Of a stretch of DNA of 25,911 nucleotides, positions 6,370-13,973 are shown piece after piece. Where the stretch lies: positions 1-25,911 of the forward strand of contig JBBPXY010000047.1 in the NCBI GenBank assembly GCA_038200435.1. Direction: 5' to 3'. The stretch's first letter is position 1. Each line of letters opens with the position of its first letter. The notes under the pieces are model-generated. The model was not told the origin of the DNA. It saw only the letters and a program-made list of their open reading frames with translations, and made no database searches. The position numbers and the translations under genes were made by a program. Origin of the DNA: JBBPXY01 sp038200435 (GTDB lineage Bacteria; Actinomycetota; Thermoleophilia; Solirubrobacterales; Solirubrobacteraceae).

Positions 6370-7872
6370 ATGCCCGACCGCGAGCACGTGGCGGCCCAGG
6401 CCACGCTCGAGGCGCCGGAGGCCAGAAGAGCTGCGCCCGCGGGCCCTGAGGACGATGGTGCCCGCCGTGGGCGTCCGGGCTGGGCGTCCTGGCCCCTGCT
6501 CGCGGCGGTCGTCTGCGGGCTCATCGCCGTCGTCTCGGTGCTGGTCCTGCCGTCGCTGCCTTCCTACGACCCCTTCTCGTGGATCGTCTGGGGCCGGGAG
6601 ATCGTCGATTCGGGCACCAACTTCGAGACCAACGGCGGCCCGTCGTGGAAGCCGCTGCCCGTGCTGTTCACCTCGGTCTTCGGCCTCTTCGGCGACGCCG
6701 CGCCCAACCTCTGGCTCGTTGTCGCGCGGACGGGGGGACTGCTGGCTCTCGCCGGCGCCTACCGCCTCGGAGAACGCGTCGCCGGCCGCGCCGCGGGGCT
6801 CATCGCCGCCATAGGGCTCCTGCTCACCACGGACTGGCTGCGCTACCTCGAGCGGGGGGCGTCTGAGCCGCTGCTCGTAGGCTGCGTTCTCTGGGCCGTC
6901 ATCGCGCACATCGAGGGCTTCAAGCGCACGGCGTTCTTCCTCGGCGTTGGCGCCGCGCTCGTGCGCCCGGAGGCCTGGCCGTTCGTCGGGCTCTACGCGC
7001 TGTGGCTTGCCCGCCACGAGACCTGGCGTACGCGAGGGCTCCTTCTCGCCGGCCTTCTGCTCATACCGCTGCTGTGGTTCGTCCCGCCGTGGATCGCCTC
7101 GGACGATCCGTTCAGCGCCTCGAGCCATGCGGCGTCCTACAACGGTCATCTCGGTTCCAGCCCGGGGCTCGAGGTGCTGCGGCGGGCGACCGAGTTGGCG
7201 GTCGTTCCGATCATGCTCGCCGCGCTCGCGGCGCTCGTCTTGGCCGTGCGCCGCCGCGAGCGGCTTACCCTCGGCCTCGCGGCGGCGGCGCTCGCCTGGA
7301 TCGGGCTCGTCTTCGCCATGACCGTGGCGGCCCATTACCCGGGGCTGGGGCGGTTCATGCTGCCCGCCGCGGCCTTCATGTGCGTGCTGGCGGGGATCGG
7401 CGCGGTGTGGCTCGTGGAGCTTGCGCCCAGCCGCGCGCTCGCCCTTGCGCTCGGAGTCATCCTGCTGGCCGGAGGAGTGGCTGGCTCGGTCGGCCGCGTC
7501 GGTGACTTGAAGCCGCAGTACCAGGACGTGCAGTTGGCCGAGCGCAACTTCAACTCGCTCGATCGTGCCGTCAAGCAGGCCGGAGGGAGGCGGCTGATCC
7601 TGCGCTGCGGGCGCCACCTCGTGGCGGTCAATCACTCCTTCCAGACCGCGCTGGCGTGGAAGCTGGGAGTCGAGCTGGGCGTCGTCCGGCCGTTCGTGCG
7701 CCACCCGGCCATCGTGTTCCGCGGGCCGCGTATCGCGACTCTGGGTTCGCCGCCGACCCTGTCCTACCGCCCGCGCAGCCTCTACCAGATCACGCACGCA
7801 GGTGTATGGCGCGCGTTCGGCGTGCTGCCGCAGGGCGCCCGCCCGGCCGCGGGCTGCCCGCACGCCCCCTAG
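6370..7872 (+). CDS. Polytopic membrane protein, GT-C glycosyltransferase-like
   Basis: This 500-residue membrane protein has about 8-10 hydrophobic segments after a charged cytosolic N-terminus of roughly 40 residues. The first segment (WPLLAAVVCGLIAVVSVLVL) is followed by a loop with YDPFSWIVWGREI, then SWKPLPVLFTSVFGLFGD. Acidic residues in the first extracytoplasmic loop and later Arg/Glu-containing loops (YLERGASEPLLVG, ALVRPEAWPFVGLYAL) fit the PMT/ArnT-like GT-C fold. Such enzymes use lipid-phosphate sugars as donors. After the last membrane segment a soluble C-terminal region of about 120 residues follows (from DLKPQYQDV). I recognise no specific subfamily; acceptor and sugar are unknown. 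The GT2 gene 2.3 kb upstream could supply the lipid-linked donor. Its stop lies 67 bases before ruvC. Confidence 0.7.
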   Translation: MPDREHVAAQATLEAPEARRAAPAGPEDDGARRGRPGWASWPLLAAVVCGLIAVVSVLVLPSLPSYDPFSWIVWGREIVDSGTNFETNGGPSWKPLPVLFTSVFGLFGDAAPNLWLVVARTGGLLALAGAYRLGERVAGRAAGLIAAIGLLLTTDWLRYLERGASEPLLVGCVLWAVIAHIEGFKRTAFFLGVGAALVRPEAWPFVGLYALWLARHETWRTRGLLLAGLLLIPLLWFVPPWIASDDPFSASSHAASYNGHLGSSPGLEVLRRATELAVVPIMLAALAALVLAVRRRERLTLGLAAAALAWIGLVFAMTVAAHYPGLGRFMLPAAAFMCVLAGIGAVWLVELAPSRALALALGVILLAGGVAGSVGRVGDLKPQYQDVQLAERNFNSLDRAVKQAGGRRLILRCGRHLVAVNHSFQTALAWKLGVELGVVRPFVRHPAIVFRGPRIATLGSPPTLSYRPRSLYQITHAGVWRAFGVLPQGARPAAGCPHAP

Positions 7873-7876
7873 GCCC

Positions 7877-7903
7877 CGGCGCGCCCTCTCACCTCCCGCG
7901 CCG
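7877..7903 (+). terminator. Possible terminator hairpin after the GT-C-like gene
   Basis: CGGCGCG (7877-7883) pairs perfectly with CGCGCCG (7897-7903) around a 13-base loop, 4 bases after the stop. There is no U-tract. It would separate the membrane-protein gene from the ruvC operon, but the stem is short and could be a chance result of high GC. Confidence 0.3.
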
Positions 7904-7939
7904 AAAGGCGTCCGGGCACGCGCGGAGAATGAGGGGAAG

Positions 7940-8446
7940 GTGATCGTCCTCGGCATCGACCCCGGCACTGCGAACACGGGCTACGGCGTGGTGACACGCC
8001 GCGGCGGGCGCATGGTCGCCCTCGACGGCGGGGTCATCTCCACGTCGTCCAGCACACGCCTCGAGCGGCGCCTGGCCGACATCCACCAGCGGGTGCTCGA
8101 GCTGATCGACGCCCATTCACCCGATGCCGTGGCCGTCGAGGAGATCTTCTTCGGCGCCAACGTGCGAAGTGCCTTCGCGGTAGGCCAGGCCCGGGGCGCG
8201 GTCGTGCTCGCGGCTGCCCAGCGCGGACTGCCGTGCCCGGCCTACACGCCGCAGCAGGTCAAGAACGCGGTGTGCGGGAGCGGGCGCGCCGGCAAGGCGC
8301 AGGTTCAGACCATGGTCCAGCACCTCCTTTCCCTGACCGAGCCACCCCGGCCCGACCACGCCGCCGACGCGCTGGCCGTCGCGCTCTGCCACGTCTCGCG
8401 CGCGCCGCTGCACGCCGCGCTCGCGGGAGCGGGGGAGAGGTCATGA
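7940..8446 (+). CDS. ruvC: Crossover junction endodeoxyribonuclease RuvC
   Basis: This 168-residue nuclease cuts Holliday junctions symmetrically as a dimer, working with the RuvAB motor encoded next. The catalytic acidic residues are visible: Asp7 in GIDPGTANTGYG, Glu67 in VAVEEIFFG, and Asp143 in PDHAADALAVALCH. His140 sits where Escherichia coli has Asp138; a His at that position is also found in Thermus RuvC, so activity is expected. The open frame reaches back to 7802, but the GTG at 7940 follows GAGGGGAAG and gives the normal MIVLGIDPG start. The stop overlaps the ruvA start as ATGA. Length is standard for the family. Confidence 0.96.
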   Translation: MIVLGIDPGTANTGYGVVTRRGGRMVALDGGVISTSSSTRLERRLADIHQRVLELIDAHSPDAVAVEEIFFGANVRSAFAVGQARGAVVLAAAQRGLPCPAYTPQQVKNAVCGSGRAGKAQVQTMVQHLLSLTEPPRPDHAADALAVALCHVSRAPLHAALAGAGERS

Positions 8447-9039
8447 TCGCCTTGGTCGGGGGCGAGGTGGTGGCGCGCCGCCCGACGCCGCCTGCCGGGG
8501 GCGATGTCGTGCTCGATTCGGGCGGAGTCGGCTACCGGCTCGCGGTCTCGGCCGAGACCCTGCGCCACGTTCCCCCCGTGGGCGAGCGGGGCCGCCTGCA
8601 CGCGCACCTGGTGGTGCGCGACGACGCCTTGAGCCTCTTTGGCTTCTACTCCGAAGAAGAGCGCGACCTCTTCCTCATGCTGCTGGGCGTTCAGGCGGTC
8701 GGCCCCAAAGTGGCGCTCGCGGTGCTCTCGAGCGGCACGCCGCGCGAGTTGCTGGGCGCGTTGGCGGCCGGCGACGCCTCCCGCTTCCAGTCTGTCTCCG
8801 GCATCGGCAAGCGCACGGCCGAGCGGATCATCGTCGAGCTGCGGGAGAAGGTCGCCGCCTCGGCCGTACCCGATGCGCCGCTCGTCGTTCGTCGTGGGGA
8901 CTCGCCGGAGGAGATCGCCCGCGAGGCGTTGCTCGGGTTGGGCTTCGCGCCGCCCGAGGCCGAGCAGCTGTTGCGCGCCGCACACGGCGAGACCCCGGAG
9001 GAGCTGATCGCCGACGCTCTGCGTGGCGCGCGGGCTTAG
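8443..9039 (+). CDS. ruvA: Holliday junction DNA helicase subunit RuvA
   Basis: This 198-residue protein forms the tetramer that holds the Holliday junction flat and loads RuvB. The N-terminal OB-fold runs from MIALVGGEVV through LHAHLVVRDDALSLFGF. Two helix-hairpin-helix motifs follow (LGVQAVGPKVALAVLSSG and VSGIGKRTAERIIVELREK). The C-terminal RuvB-binding three-helix domain is SPEEIAREALLGLGF to the end. The ATG at 8443 overlaps the ruvC stop (ATGA) and is preceded by GGGGGAGAGG, so this start is firm even though the frame is open from 8233. The OB domain carries a short insert (ARRPTPPAGG) not usual in RuvA. RuvB begins 3 bases after the stop. Confidence 0.96.
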   Translation: MIALVGGEVVARRPTPPAGGDVVLDSGGVGYRLAVSAETLRHVPPVGERGRLHAHLVVRDDALSLFGFYSEEERDLFLMLLGVQAVGPKVALAVLSSGTPRELLGALAAGDASRFQSVSGIGKRTAERIIVELREKVAASAVPDAPLVVRRGDSPEEIAREALLGLGFAPPEAEQLLRAAHGETPEELIADALRGARA

Positions 9040-9042
9040 CCG

Positions 9043-10059
9043 ATGATCGAGACCCGCATCCAGACGCCCAATCTGCAGCCGGAGGACGAGCTCGACCGGT
9101 CCCTGCGCCCGCGCCGCCTCGAGGACTTCGTTGGCCAGCCCGCGCTCAAGGAGCAGCTCGCGGTGTCCGTGCAGGCGGCTTCCCAGCGCGACGAGGCGCT
9201 CGATCACGTGCTGCTCGCCGGCCCTCCCGGCCTGGGCAAGACCTCGCTGGCGCAGATCGTGGCCGCCGAGCTCGAGGTGCCCTTCGTGCAGACGGCCGGC
9301 CCCGCGCTCGAGCGCAAGGCCGACGTCGCCGCCTTCCTCTCGGCGCTCGAGCCCCGCTCTGTGTTCTTCGTCGACGAGATCCACCGCCTGCCGCGCGCGG
9401 TGGAGGAGACCTTCTACCCCGCGATGGAGGACTCACAGCTACCCATCACGGTCGGCCAGGGTGCCGGGGCGCGCATCGTGACCATCGACCTGCCGCCGTT
9501 CACGCTCGTGGGCGCGACGACGCGAGCGGGGTTGCTGACCACTCCGCTGCGTGACCGTTTCGGCATCCAGCATCGCCTCGAGCACTACGGCGCCGACGAT
9601 CTCGCCCGCATCGTGCGGCGCTCCTCCAAGCTGCTCGACGTGGACATCGACGACGAGGGCGCTCGCGCCATCGCGTCGCGCAGCCGCGGCACGCCGCGCG
9701 TGGCCAACCGGTTGCTCAAGCGCGTACGCGACTTCGCGGAGGTACGCGGCACTGGCCGCGTGACGGCCGACGTGGCCGGTGCCGCGCTCGACATGCTCCA
9801 AGTCGATTCGGAGGGTCTCGACCGTCTGGATCGCGAGATCCTGCGGGCCGTCTGCGAGAAGTTCGGCGGCGGCCCGGTCGGCTTGAGCACACTGGCGATC
9901 GCCGTGGGGGAGGAGGCCGACACGATCGAGGACGTCTATGAGCCCTACCTGCTTCAGTGCGGTTTCCTCGAGCGCACTCCGCGCGGGCGCGCCGCGACCA
10001 AGCGCGCCTGGGCGCACATCGGCCTCGAGGTGCCCGCGCCCGCTGCGGGCCTCTTCTAA
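9043..10059 (+). CDS. ruvB: Holliday junction branch-migration ATPase RuvB
   Basis: This 338-residue AAA+ ring motor drives branch migration of Holliday junctions held by RuvA. LRPRRLEDFVGQ opens the domain. Walker A is GPPGLGKTS (60-68) and Walker B is FFVDEIHRL (109-116). The sensor 1 region is VGATTRAGLLTTPLRDRFG, with the arginine-finger position near Arg172. The C-terminal winged-helix DNA-binding domain (about 255-335) includes GGPVGLSTLAIAVGEE and EPYLLQCGFLERTPRGRAAT. Length is standard. The ATG lies 3 bases after the ruvA stop, completing a ruvCAB operon. Because ruvC and ruvA overlap and ruvA and ruvB nearly touch, production of the three proteins is likely linked. Confidence 0.97.
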   Translation: MIETRIQTPNLQPEDELDRSLRPRRLEDFVGQPALKEQLAVSVQAASQRDEALDHVLLAGPPGLGKTSLAQIVAAELEVPFVQTAGPALERKADVAAFLSALEPRSVFFVDEIHRLPRAVEETFYPAMEDSQLPITVGQGAGARIVTIDLPPFTLVGATTRAGLLTTPLRDRFGIQHRLEHYGADDLARIVRRSSKLLDVDIDDEGARAIASRSRGTPRVANRLLKRVRDFAEVRGTGRVTADVAGAALDMLQVDSEGLDRLDREILRAVCEKFGGGPVGLSTLAIAVGEEADTIEDVYEPYLLQCGFLERTPRGRAATKRAWAHIGLEVPAPAAGLF

Positions 10060-10113
10060 GCGTGGTGGCGCAAGCGCCGTCCCGGAGCCGCCCGGCTCGT
10101 ATCCTTGGCCGCG

Positions 10114-10119
10114 TACCCT
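10114..10119 (+). promoter_or_regulatory. Putative -10 box (TACCCT) ahead of the Zn-ribbon/PAS gene
   Basis: TACCCT ends 11 bases before the ATG at 10131; a second candidate, TATCCT, lies at 10100-10105. Either would give this gene a promoter separate from ruvCAB with a very short or absent leader. No Shine-Dalgarno sequence is visible before the ATG. Confidence 0.35.
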
Positions 10120-10130
10120 CTGCTCGAACC

Positions 10131-10580
10131 ATGGCCCACCTCTTCATCTGCCCATCCTGCGGTAACCGTTCGACGGCGACCGATCGCAACGCCGGCTTCC
10201 GCCGCGATGGCCGGGCGTGCCAGAAGTGCGCCTTCCCGTTCCTCTTCGAGCTGCTCGACGACTACTACCCGGCGCCGAACGCCGCGTTCTTCGTGTGCGA
10301 TCAGGAAGGACGGATCATCGGTTGCGGCCGCGGCTCGTTCGAGCTCACCGGGCTCGACGAGCAGCGGGTCATCGGCCGGCCCGTGCGCGAGGTGCTCGGG
10401 CTCGACTTCGATCAGGGCTCCGATCCCGTCGGAACGGTGTTGGAGTGGGGCGTGCGCGCTCTCGGCAAGCCGGTGGTGGTCAATGCCGAGGGCGACATCC
10501 CGGCGAAGGCGGTCGCCGACCTCTTTCCCGCCTACGACGACGACGGCGGGTTGCTGCTCGTCCTGACCCCGTCGAAGTGA
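10131..10580 (+). CDS. Small zinc-ribbon plus PAS-like domain protein
   Basis: This 149-residue predicted cytosolic protein has no membrane segment. The N-terminus carries ICPSCGNRS and, 24 residues later, RACQKCAFPF: two CxxC knuckles forming a zinc ribbon. A PAS-like domain follows from about residue 50: NAAFFVCDQEGRIIGCGRGSF, then ELTGLDEQRVIGRPVREVLGL, ending at LLLVLTPSK. There is no histidine kinase, GGDEF or other output domain, so it probably signals by protein contact or binds a small ligand or metal. The frame is open from 9957, but that would overlap ruvB by 103 bases; the ATG at 10131 is the sensible start. It lies between ruvB and secDF, where many bacteria carry yajC. I do not recognise a named family, and redox or metal sensing is only a guess. 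Confidence 0.75.
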   Translation: MAHLFICPSCGNRSTATDRNAGFRRDGRACQKCAFPFLFELLDDYYPAPNAAFFVCDQEGRIIGCGRGSFELTGLDEQRVIGRPVREVLGLDFDQGSDPVGTVLEWGVRALGKPVVVNAEGDIPAKAVADLFPAYDDDGGLLLVLTPSK

Positions 10581-10593
10581 TCGAGCGAGCCTC

Positions 10594-13584
10594 GTGACCG
10601 ACCGCCGCCGCAACTTCCTGATCCTGCTCCTCGTCGCCGGTCTCCTCGCGGGCTCCGTCGCGGCGATCTTCGCCAAGAAGGCGCGCCTCGGGCTCGACCT
10701 GAAGGGCGGCGTCCAGCTCGTCTACCAGACCAAGCCCTCCGCGGCGCAGCCCGTGGTGACCGACGAGGCCAAGCAGCGCGCCGTCGACATCATGCGCAAG
10801 CGCGTCGATCAGGTGCTCTCGGGCGGCACGGGCACCTCTGAGTCCGAGGTCTCGCTCTCGGGTAAGGACCAGATCACGGCGAGCCTCCCCGGCGTGCCGA
10901 ACGCCGCGCGCGCGGTGAAGCTGCTGGGCACCCCGGCCCAGCTCGCGTTCTACGACTGGGAGAGCAATCTCCTCGGCCCCAACGGCAAGCCCTACGCCAA
11001 TGGCGTATCGCCCGGGCTCCTGGCCACCGACCCGGCGGCCGCGCAGGCCAGCCAGGCGGCCGGCGACGTGTCGGGTGGCATGCCGCTCTACGACGCGGTC
11101 AAAACGGCGGCGAAGCGGGGGGTGCAGCCGGGCCAGGCCTCGAGGCGGGGGCCCGAGTTCTGGCTCTTCGACAAGGGCTCGTCCCACCGGCTTCTCGCCG
11201 GCCCCGAGGACACCCGCAAGGACCTGATCGCGGCCGCGCGAGGCGGCGTGCAGCCGCCCAACTCTCAGATTCTCGTCGTCCAGCAGGGGACGGTGGTCCT
11301 TCAGGCGACGGATCAGAACTCGAAGAAGCCGGTGGCGCCCGGCGATCCCGCGGCGCGCTTCTACGTGCTGAACGACAACGTCGCGCTGTTCGGCAAGGAC
11401 GTGAAGGACCCCAAGCAGGAGACCGACTCGCAGGCCGCGGGCAGCCCCCCGAACGTCACCTTCAAGTTCACGAACACGGGCAAGAAGGAGTTCCACGACG
11501 TCACGCGCACGATCTCCCAGCGCGGCCAGCAACTTCAGAACCCGACCTCGACAGGTGGGCAGCCGCTGACCCAGCACTTCGCGGTTGCCCTCGACCGCAA
11601 GCTCATCACGGTCGCGACGATCAACCCGCAGGACCTGCCCGACGGCATCGACGGCGAGCAGGGCGCGCAGATCACGGGTTCGTTCACGATTCAGAGCGCC
11701 CAGGACCTGGCCAACCTGCTCAAGCTCGGCGCCCTGCCGGTCAACCTCAAGCTGATCTCGCAGTCCCAGGTCTCCGCCACCCTGGGCAAGGAGGCCCTGC
11801 ACCAGGGGCTCATCGCGGGCGTCGTCGGGCTCGGGATCGTGATCCTGTTCCTGTTGCTCTTCTACCGCGTGCTGGGCCTGATCGCGACACTCGGCCTGGT
11901 CATCTACGCGTTCTACTTCTACGCGCTGCTGAAGATCACGAACTCGACCTTCACTTTGCCCGGCATCGCGGGCCTGATCCTGACGATCGGGGTGGCCGCC
12001 GACGCGAACATCGTGATCTTCGAGCGGGTGAAGGAGGAGATACGTGCGGGCCGGTCGATCCCCGCGGGTATCGCGGTCGGCTACAAGAAGGGCTTCTCCG
12101 CGATCCTCGACGCCAACGTCGTGACGATCATGACGGCGTTCATCCTCTTCGTCCTCGCCACGGCGGGGGTGAAGGGCTTCGCGTTCACCCTCGGCATCGG
12201 CACGATCGTCTCGCTGTTCACGGCGGTCATGGCCACCCAGGCGATCCTCGGCGCGATGGGCCGCTCGCGCCTGATCTCCCAGCCTTCCGCGCTCGGCGCG
12301 GGCAGCCAGGGACGCAGATGGACCTTCGACTTCATGGGGTCCTCGAAGTACTTCTTCTCGCTGTCCGGGGTCATCCTGCTCATCGGCGCGCTGGCGATCG
12401 GCGGCAAGGGGCTCAAGTTCGGCATCGACTTCGAGTCGGGCACCCGCATCACGACTGCGGTGACCAAACAAGGCACCACGGAGAACGACGTCCGCTCCGT
12501 GCTGGCCTCCTCGGGCTACGGCGACGCGAAGATCCAGAAGCTCTCCGACAAGAACCTAGGGCCCACCGCGTTCCAGATCTCCACCCGGACCCTGCAGCCC
12601 GACAAGGTGGCCACGGTCAACCAGCAGCTCGACCAGCGCTTCGGCGTACCCCAGGGCAAGTTCTCCAGCGAGTCGGTGGGCCCGACCTTTGGGCAGACCG
12701 TGGCGAACTCCGCGGTAATCGCGATCATCGCCTCGCTGCTCGTCATCTCGGCGTACATCGCGCTGCGGTTCGAATGGAAGTTCGCCGTGCCGGTGCTGAT
12801 CGCACTCATGCACGACCTGCTGATCACCGCGGGCGTGTACTCCCTATTGGGCCGGGAGGTGACGACAGCGACCGTGGCCGCGCTGCTGACCATCTTGGGC
12901 TACTCGCTCTACGACACGATCATCGTGTTCGACCGCGTGCGCGAGAACGTGCCGCGGATGCCGCGGGCCGCCTTCTCGCAGATCGTCAACCGCTCCATGT
13001 CCGAGGTGATCACGCGCTCGGCGGCGACGACGCTCTGCACGCTGCTGCCGGTGACCGCGCTGCTGCTGTTCGGCGGTCAGACCCTCGGGGACTTCGCGTT
13101 CGCCCTCCTGATCGGCGTGGCTTCGGGTGCCTACTCCTCGATCTTCATCGCCTCTCCGGTGCTCACGCACTGGAAGGAGCGCGAGGCGGTCTACACATCG
13201 CGCCGCCACCGCCTCGAGGACGAGAACGACGGCAAGGTGCCGGCCTACGCCACCGGAGCGGCTGGCCACGAGGTCGAGCCGAAGGGTCCACGCCGGCCGA
13301 GCGGAAGGCTGACCGCGCCGGAGCCCGAACAGCTGTCCCCGTCGGAGTTCGAGGCGCTCAAGCGCAACCTCGACGTCGACGATGCACCCGCCCGCCGCGG
13401 CACCGCGACCGCTGCGCCGCGCCAGGCGCGCCCGCCACGGACGAGCTCTCCCGCGGCCCGTAAGGCGACTCCGCCCGAACCCCGCTCCGCCGACGATGTG
13501 GCCGAGAACGAGGGGATGTCCCCGAATCCCAAGCCCCGTAAGCCGGCCAAGCCGCGCAATCGCCGCCACGGGAGGCCGCGCTGA
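10594..13584 (+). CDS. secDF: SecD-SecF fusion, protein-export membrane protein
   Basis: This 996-residue fusion of the two proton-driven subunits aids late steps of Sec-dependent export. The SecD half has a first membrane segment (LILLLVAGLLAGSVAAIF), the hallmark LGLDLKGGVQLVY (33-45) and a large extracytoplasmic domain to about 395. Its membrane bundle follows (GLIAGVVGLGIVILFLLLF, GIAGLILTIGVAADANIVIFERVKEE). The SecF half begins near residue 575 (WTFDFMG), with GLKFGIDFESGTRI and GYSLYDTIIVFDRVRENV. After the last segment a charged Pro/Ala/Arg-rich cytosolic tail of about 130 residues ends in PRNRRHGRPR. SecD and SecF are separate proteins in most actinobacteria, so the fusion is noteworthy, as is the absence of yajC. 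The start is the GTG at 10594, 13 bases after the previous stop; the stop overlaps the next ATG by one base. Confidence 0.95.
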   Translation: MTDRRRNFLILLLVAGLLAGSVAAIFAKKARLGLDLKGGVQLVYQTKPSAAQPVVTDEAKQRAVDIMRKRVDQVLSGGTGTSESEVSLSGKDQITASLPGVPNAARAVKLLGTPAQLAFYDWESNLLGPNGKPYANGVSPGLLATDPAAAQASQAAGDVSGGMPLYDAVKTAAKRGVQPGQASRRGPEFWLFDKGSSHRLLAGPEDTRKDLIAAARGGVQPPNSQILVVQQGTVVLQATDQNSKKPVAPGDPAARFYVLNDNVALFGKDVKDPKQETDSQAAGSPPNVTFKFTNTGKKEFHDVTRTISQRGQQLQNPTSTGGQPLTQHFAVALDRKLITVATINPQDLPDGIDGEQGAQITGSFTIQSAQDLANLLKLGALPVNLKLISQSQVSATLGKEALHQGLIAGVVGLGIVILFLLLFYRVLGLIATLGLVIYAFYFYALLKITNSTFTLPGIAGLILTIGVAADANIVIFERVKEEIRAGRSIPAGIAVGYKKGFSAILDANVVTIMTAFILFVLATAGVKGFAFTLGIGTIVSLFTAVMATQAILGAMGRSRLISQPSALGAGSQGRRWTFDFMGSSKYFFSLSGVILLIGALAIGGKGLKFGIDFESGTRITTAVTKQGTTENDVRSVLASSGYGDAKIQKLSDKNLGPTAFQISTRTLQPDKVATVNQQLDQRFGVPQGKFSSESVGPTFGQTVANSAVIAIIASLLVISAYIALRFEWKFAVPVLIALMHDLLITAGVYSLLGREVTTATVAALLTILGYSLYDTIIVFDRVRENVPRMPRAAFSQIVNRSMSEVITRSAATTLCTLLPVTALLLFGGQTLGDFAFALLIGVASGAYSSIFIASPVLTHWKEREAVYTSRRHRLEDENDGKVPAYATGAAGHEVEPKGPRRPSGRLTAPEPEQLSPSEFEALKRNLDVDDAPARRGTATAAPRQARPPRTSSPAARKATPPEPRSADDVAENEGMSPNPKPRKPAKPRNRRHGRPR

Positions 13585-13862
13585 TGGGAATGCTCGCGTG
13601 GACCATGATGGGCTTGGCCCTCTGGCACTTCACGATCTTCCTGCCCGATCGCCACTGGGGAGGCATCGTCGGCGCGTTCCTGGGCGCGCTGATCGGGGCG
13701 ATCATCTTCGGCCTGATCGTCAACGGCTTCAGCGTGCCGGGACGCCACGACACCCACCTGCTGACGGCGGCCGAGGCGATCCCCGGCGCGCTGATCGGCA
13801 TGGCCCTCGTGTACTTCGAGGGCGTCAGGCGCGAGCGCGCGGCGCTCGCCAGTCCCTCCTAG
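13584..13862 (+). CDS. Small membrane protein coupled to secDF
   Basis: This 92-residue protein is mostly hydrophobic, with about three membrane segments: LAWTMMGLALWHFTIFL, GIVGAFLGALIGAIIFGLIV and AEAIPGALIGMALVYF. The glycine-spaced second segment resembles the GlsB/YeaQ (transglycosylase-associated) small membrane protein class, but the resemblance is weak and I would not assign the family. The ATG shares its A with the secDF stop (TGATG), so it is translated right after secDF. A structural or regulatory link to the export machinery is plausible, but position is the only evidence. A short basic end (RRERAALASPS) follows. The gene closes the ruvC-secDF run; recJ begins 111 bases later behind its own promoter-like box. 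Confidence 0.7.
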   Translation: MGMLAWTMMGLALWHFTIFLPDRHWGGIVGAFLGALIGAIIFGLIVNGFSVPGRHDTHLLTAAEAIPGALIGMALVYFEGVRRERAALASPS

Positions 13863-13884
13863 ACGCCCGCGCGCTAGCCGGGTT

Positions 13885-13918
13885 GCAGCATTGACCCCCT
13901 CATAGGGGGTGCGGAGCT
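13885..13918. promoter_or_regulatory. Nested palindrome between secDF operon and recJ
   Basis: ACCCCCT (13894-13900) and AGGGGGT (13904-13910) form a perfect 7-bp dyad around CAT. They sit inside an outer TGCAGC/GCTGCA pairing. The inner dyad looks like a G-tract operator of the CsoR or MerR type, and TTGACC overlaps its left edge. It could equally be a terminator for the secDF operon, although there is no U-tract. Confidence 0.4.
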
Positions 13919-13961
13919 GCACTACCGCTCAACCGAGGCCCGATCCGTCCCCCGCGCGGCT

Positions 13962-13967
13962 TAGCCT
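13962..13967 (+). promoter_or_regulatory. Putative -10 box (TAGCCT) of a leaderless recJ promoter
   Basis: TAGCCT ends 6 bases before the recJ GTG at 13974 (gap CCAGCG). Together with the absence of a Shine-Dalgarno this predicts transcription starting on the start codon. The hexamer is the same as the one before rfbF. Confidence 0.48.
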
Positions 13968-13973
13968 CCAGCG

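Noticed and set aside
4864..7977. 1037-codon open frame on the - strand
   Set aside because: It runs out of phase through GH2 and antisense to the GT-C-like gene and ruvC. The translation is Arg/Pro/Gly-rich and shows no motif.
8233..8442. Upstream extension of the ruvA frame
   Set aside because: It would overlap most of the 3' half of ruvC. The ATG at 8443 has a good ribosome site and gives the canonical RuvA N-terminus.
10480..12471. 663-codon open frame antisense to secDF
   Set aside because: secDF has clear SecD and SecF motifs; the antisense frame has shadow-like composition (many Arg, Asp, Glu, Leu, His).
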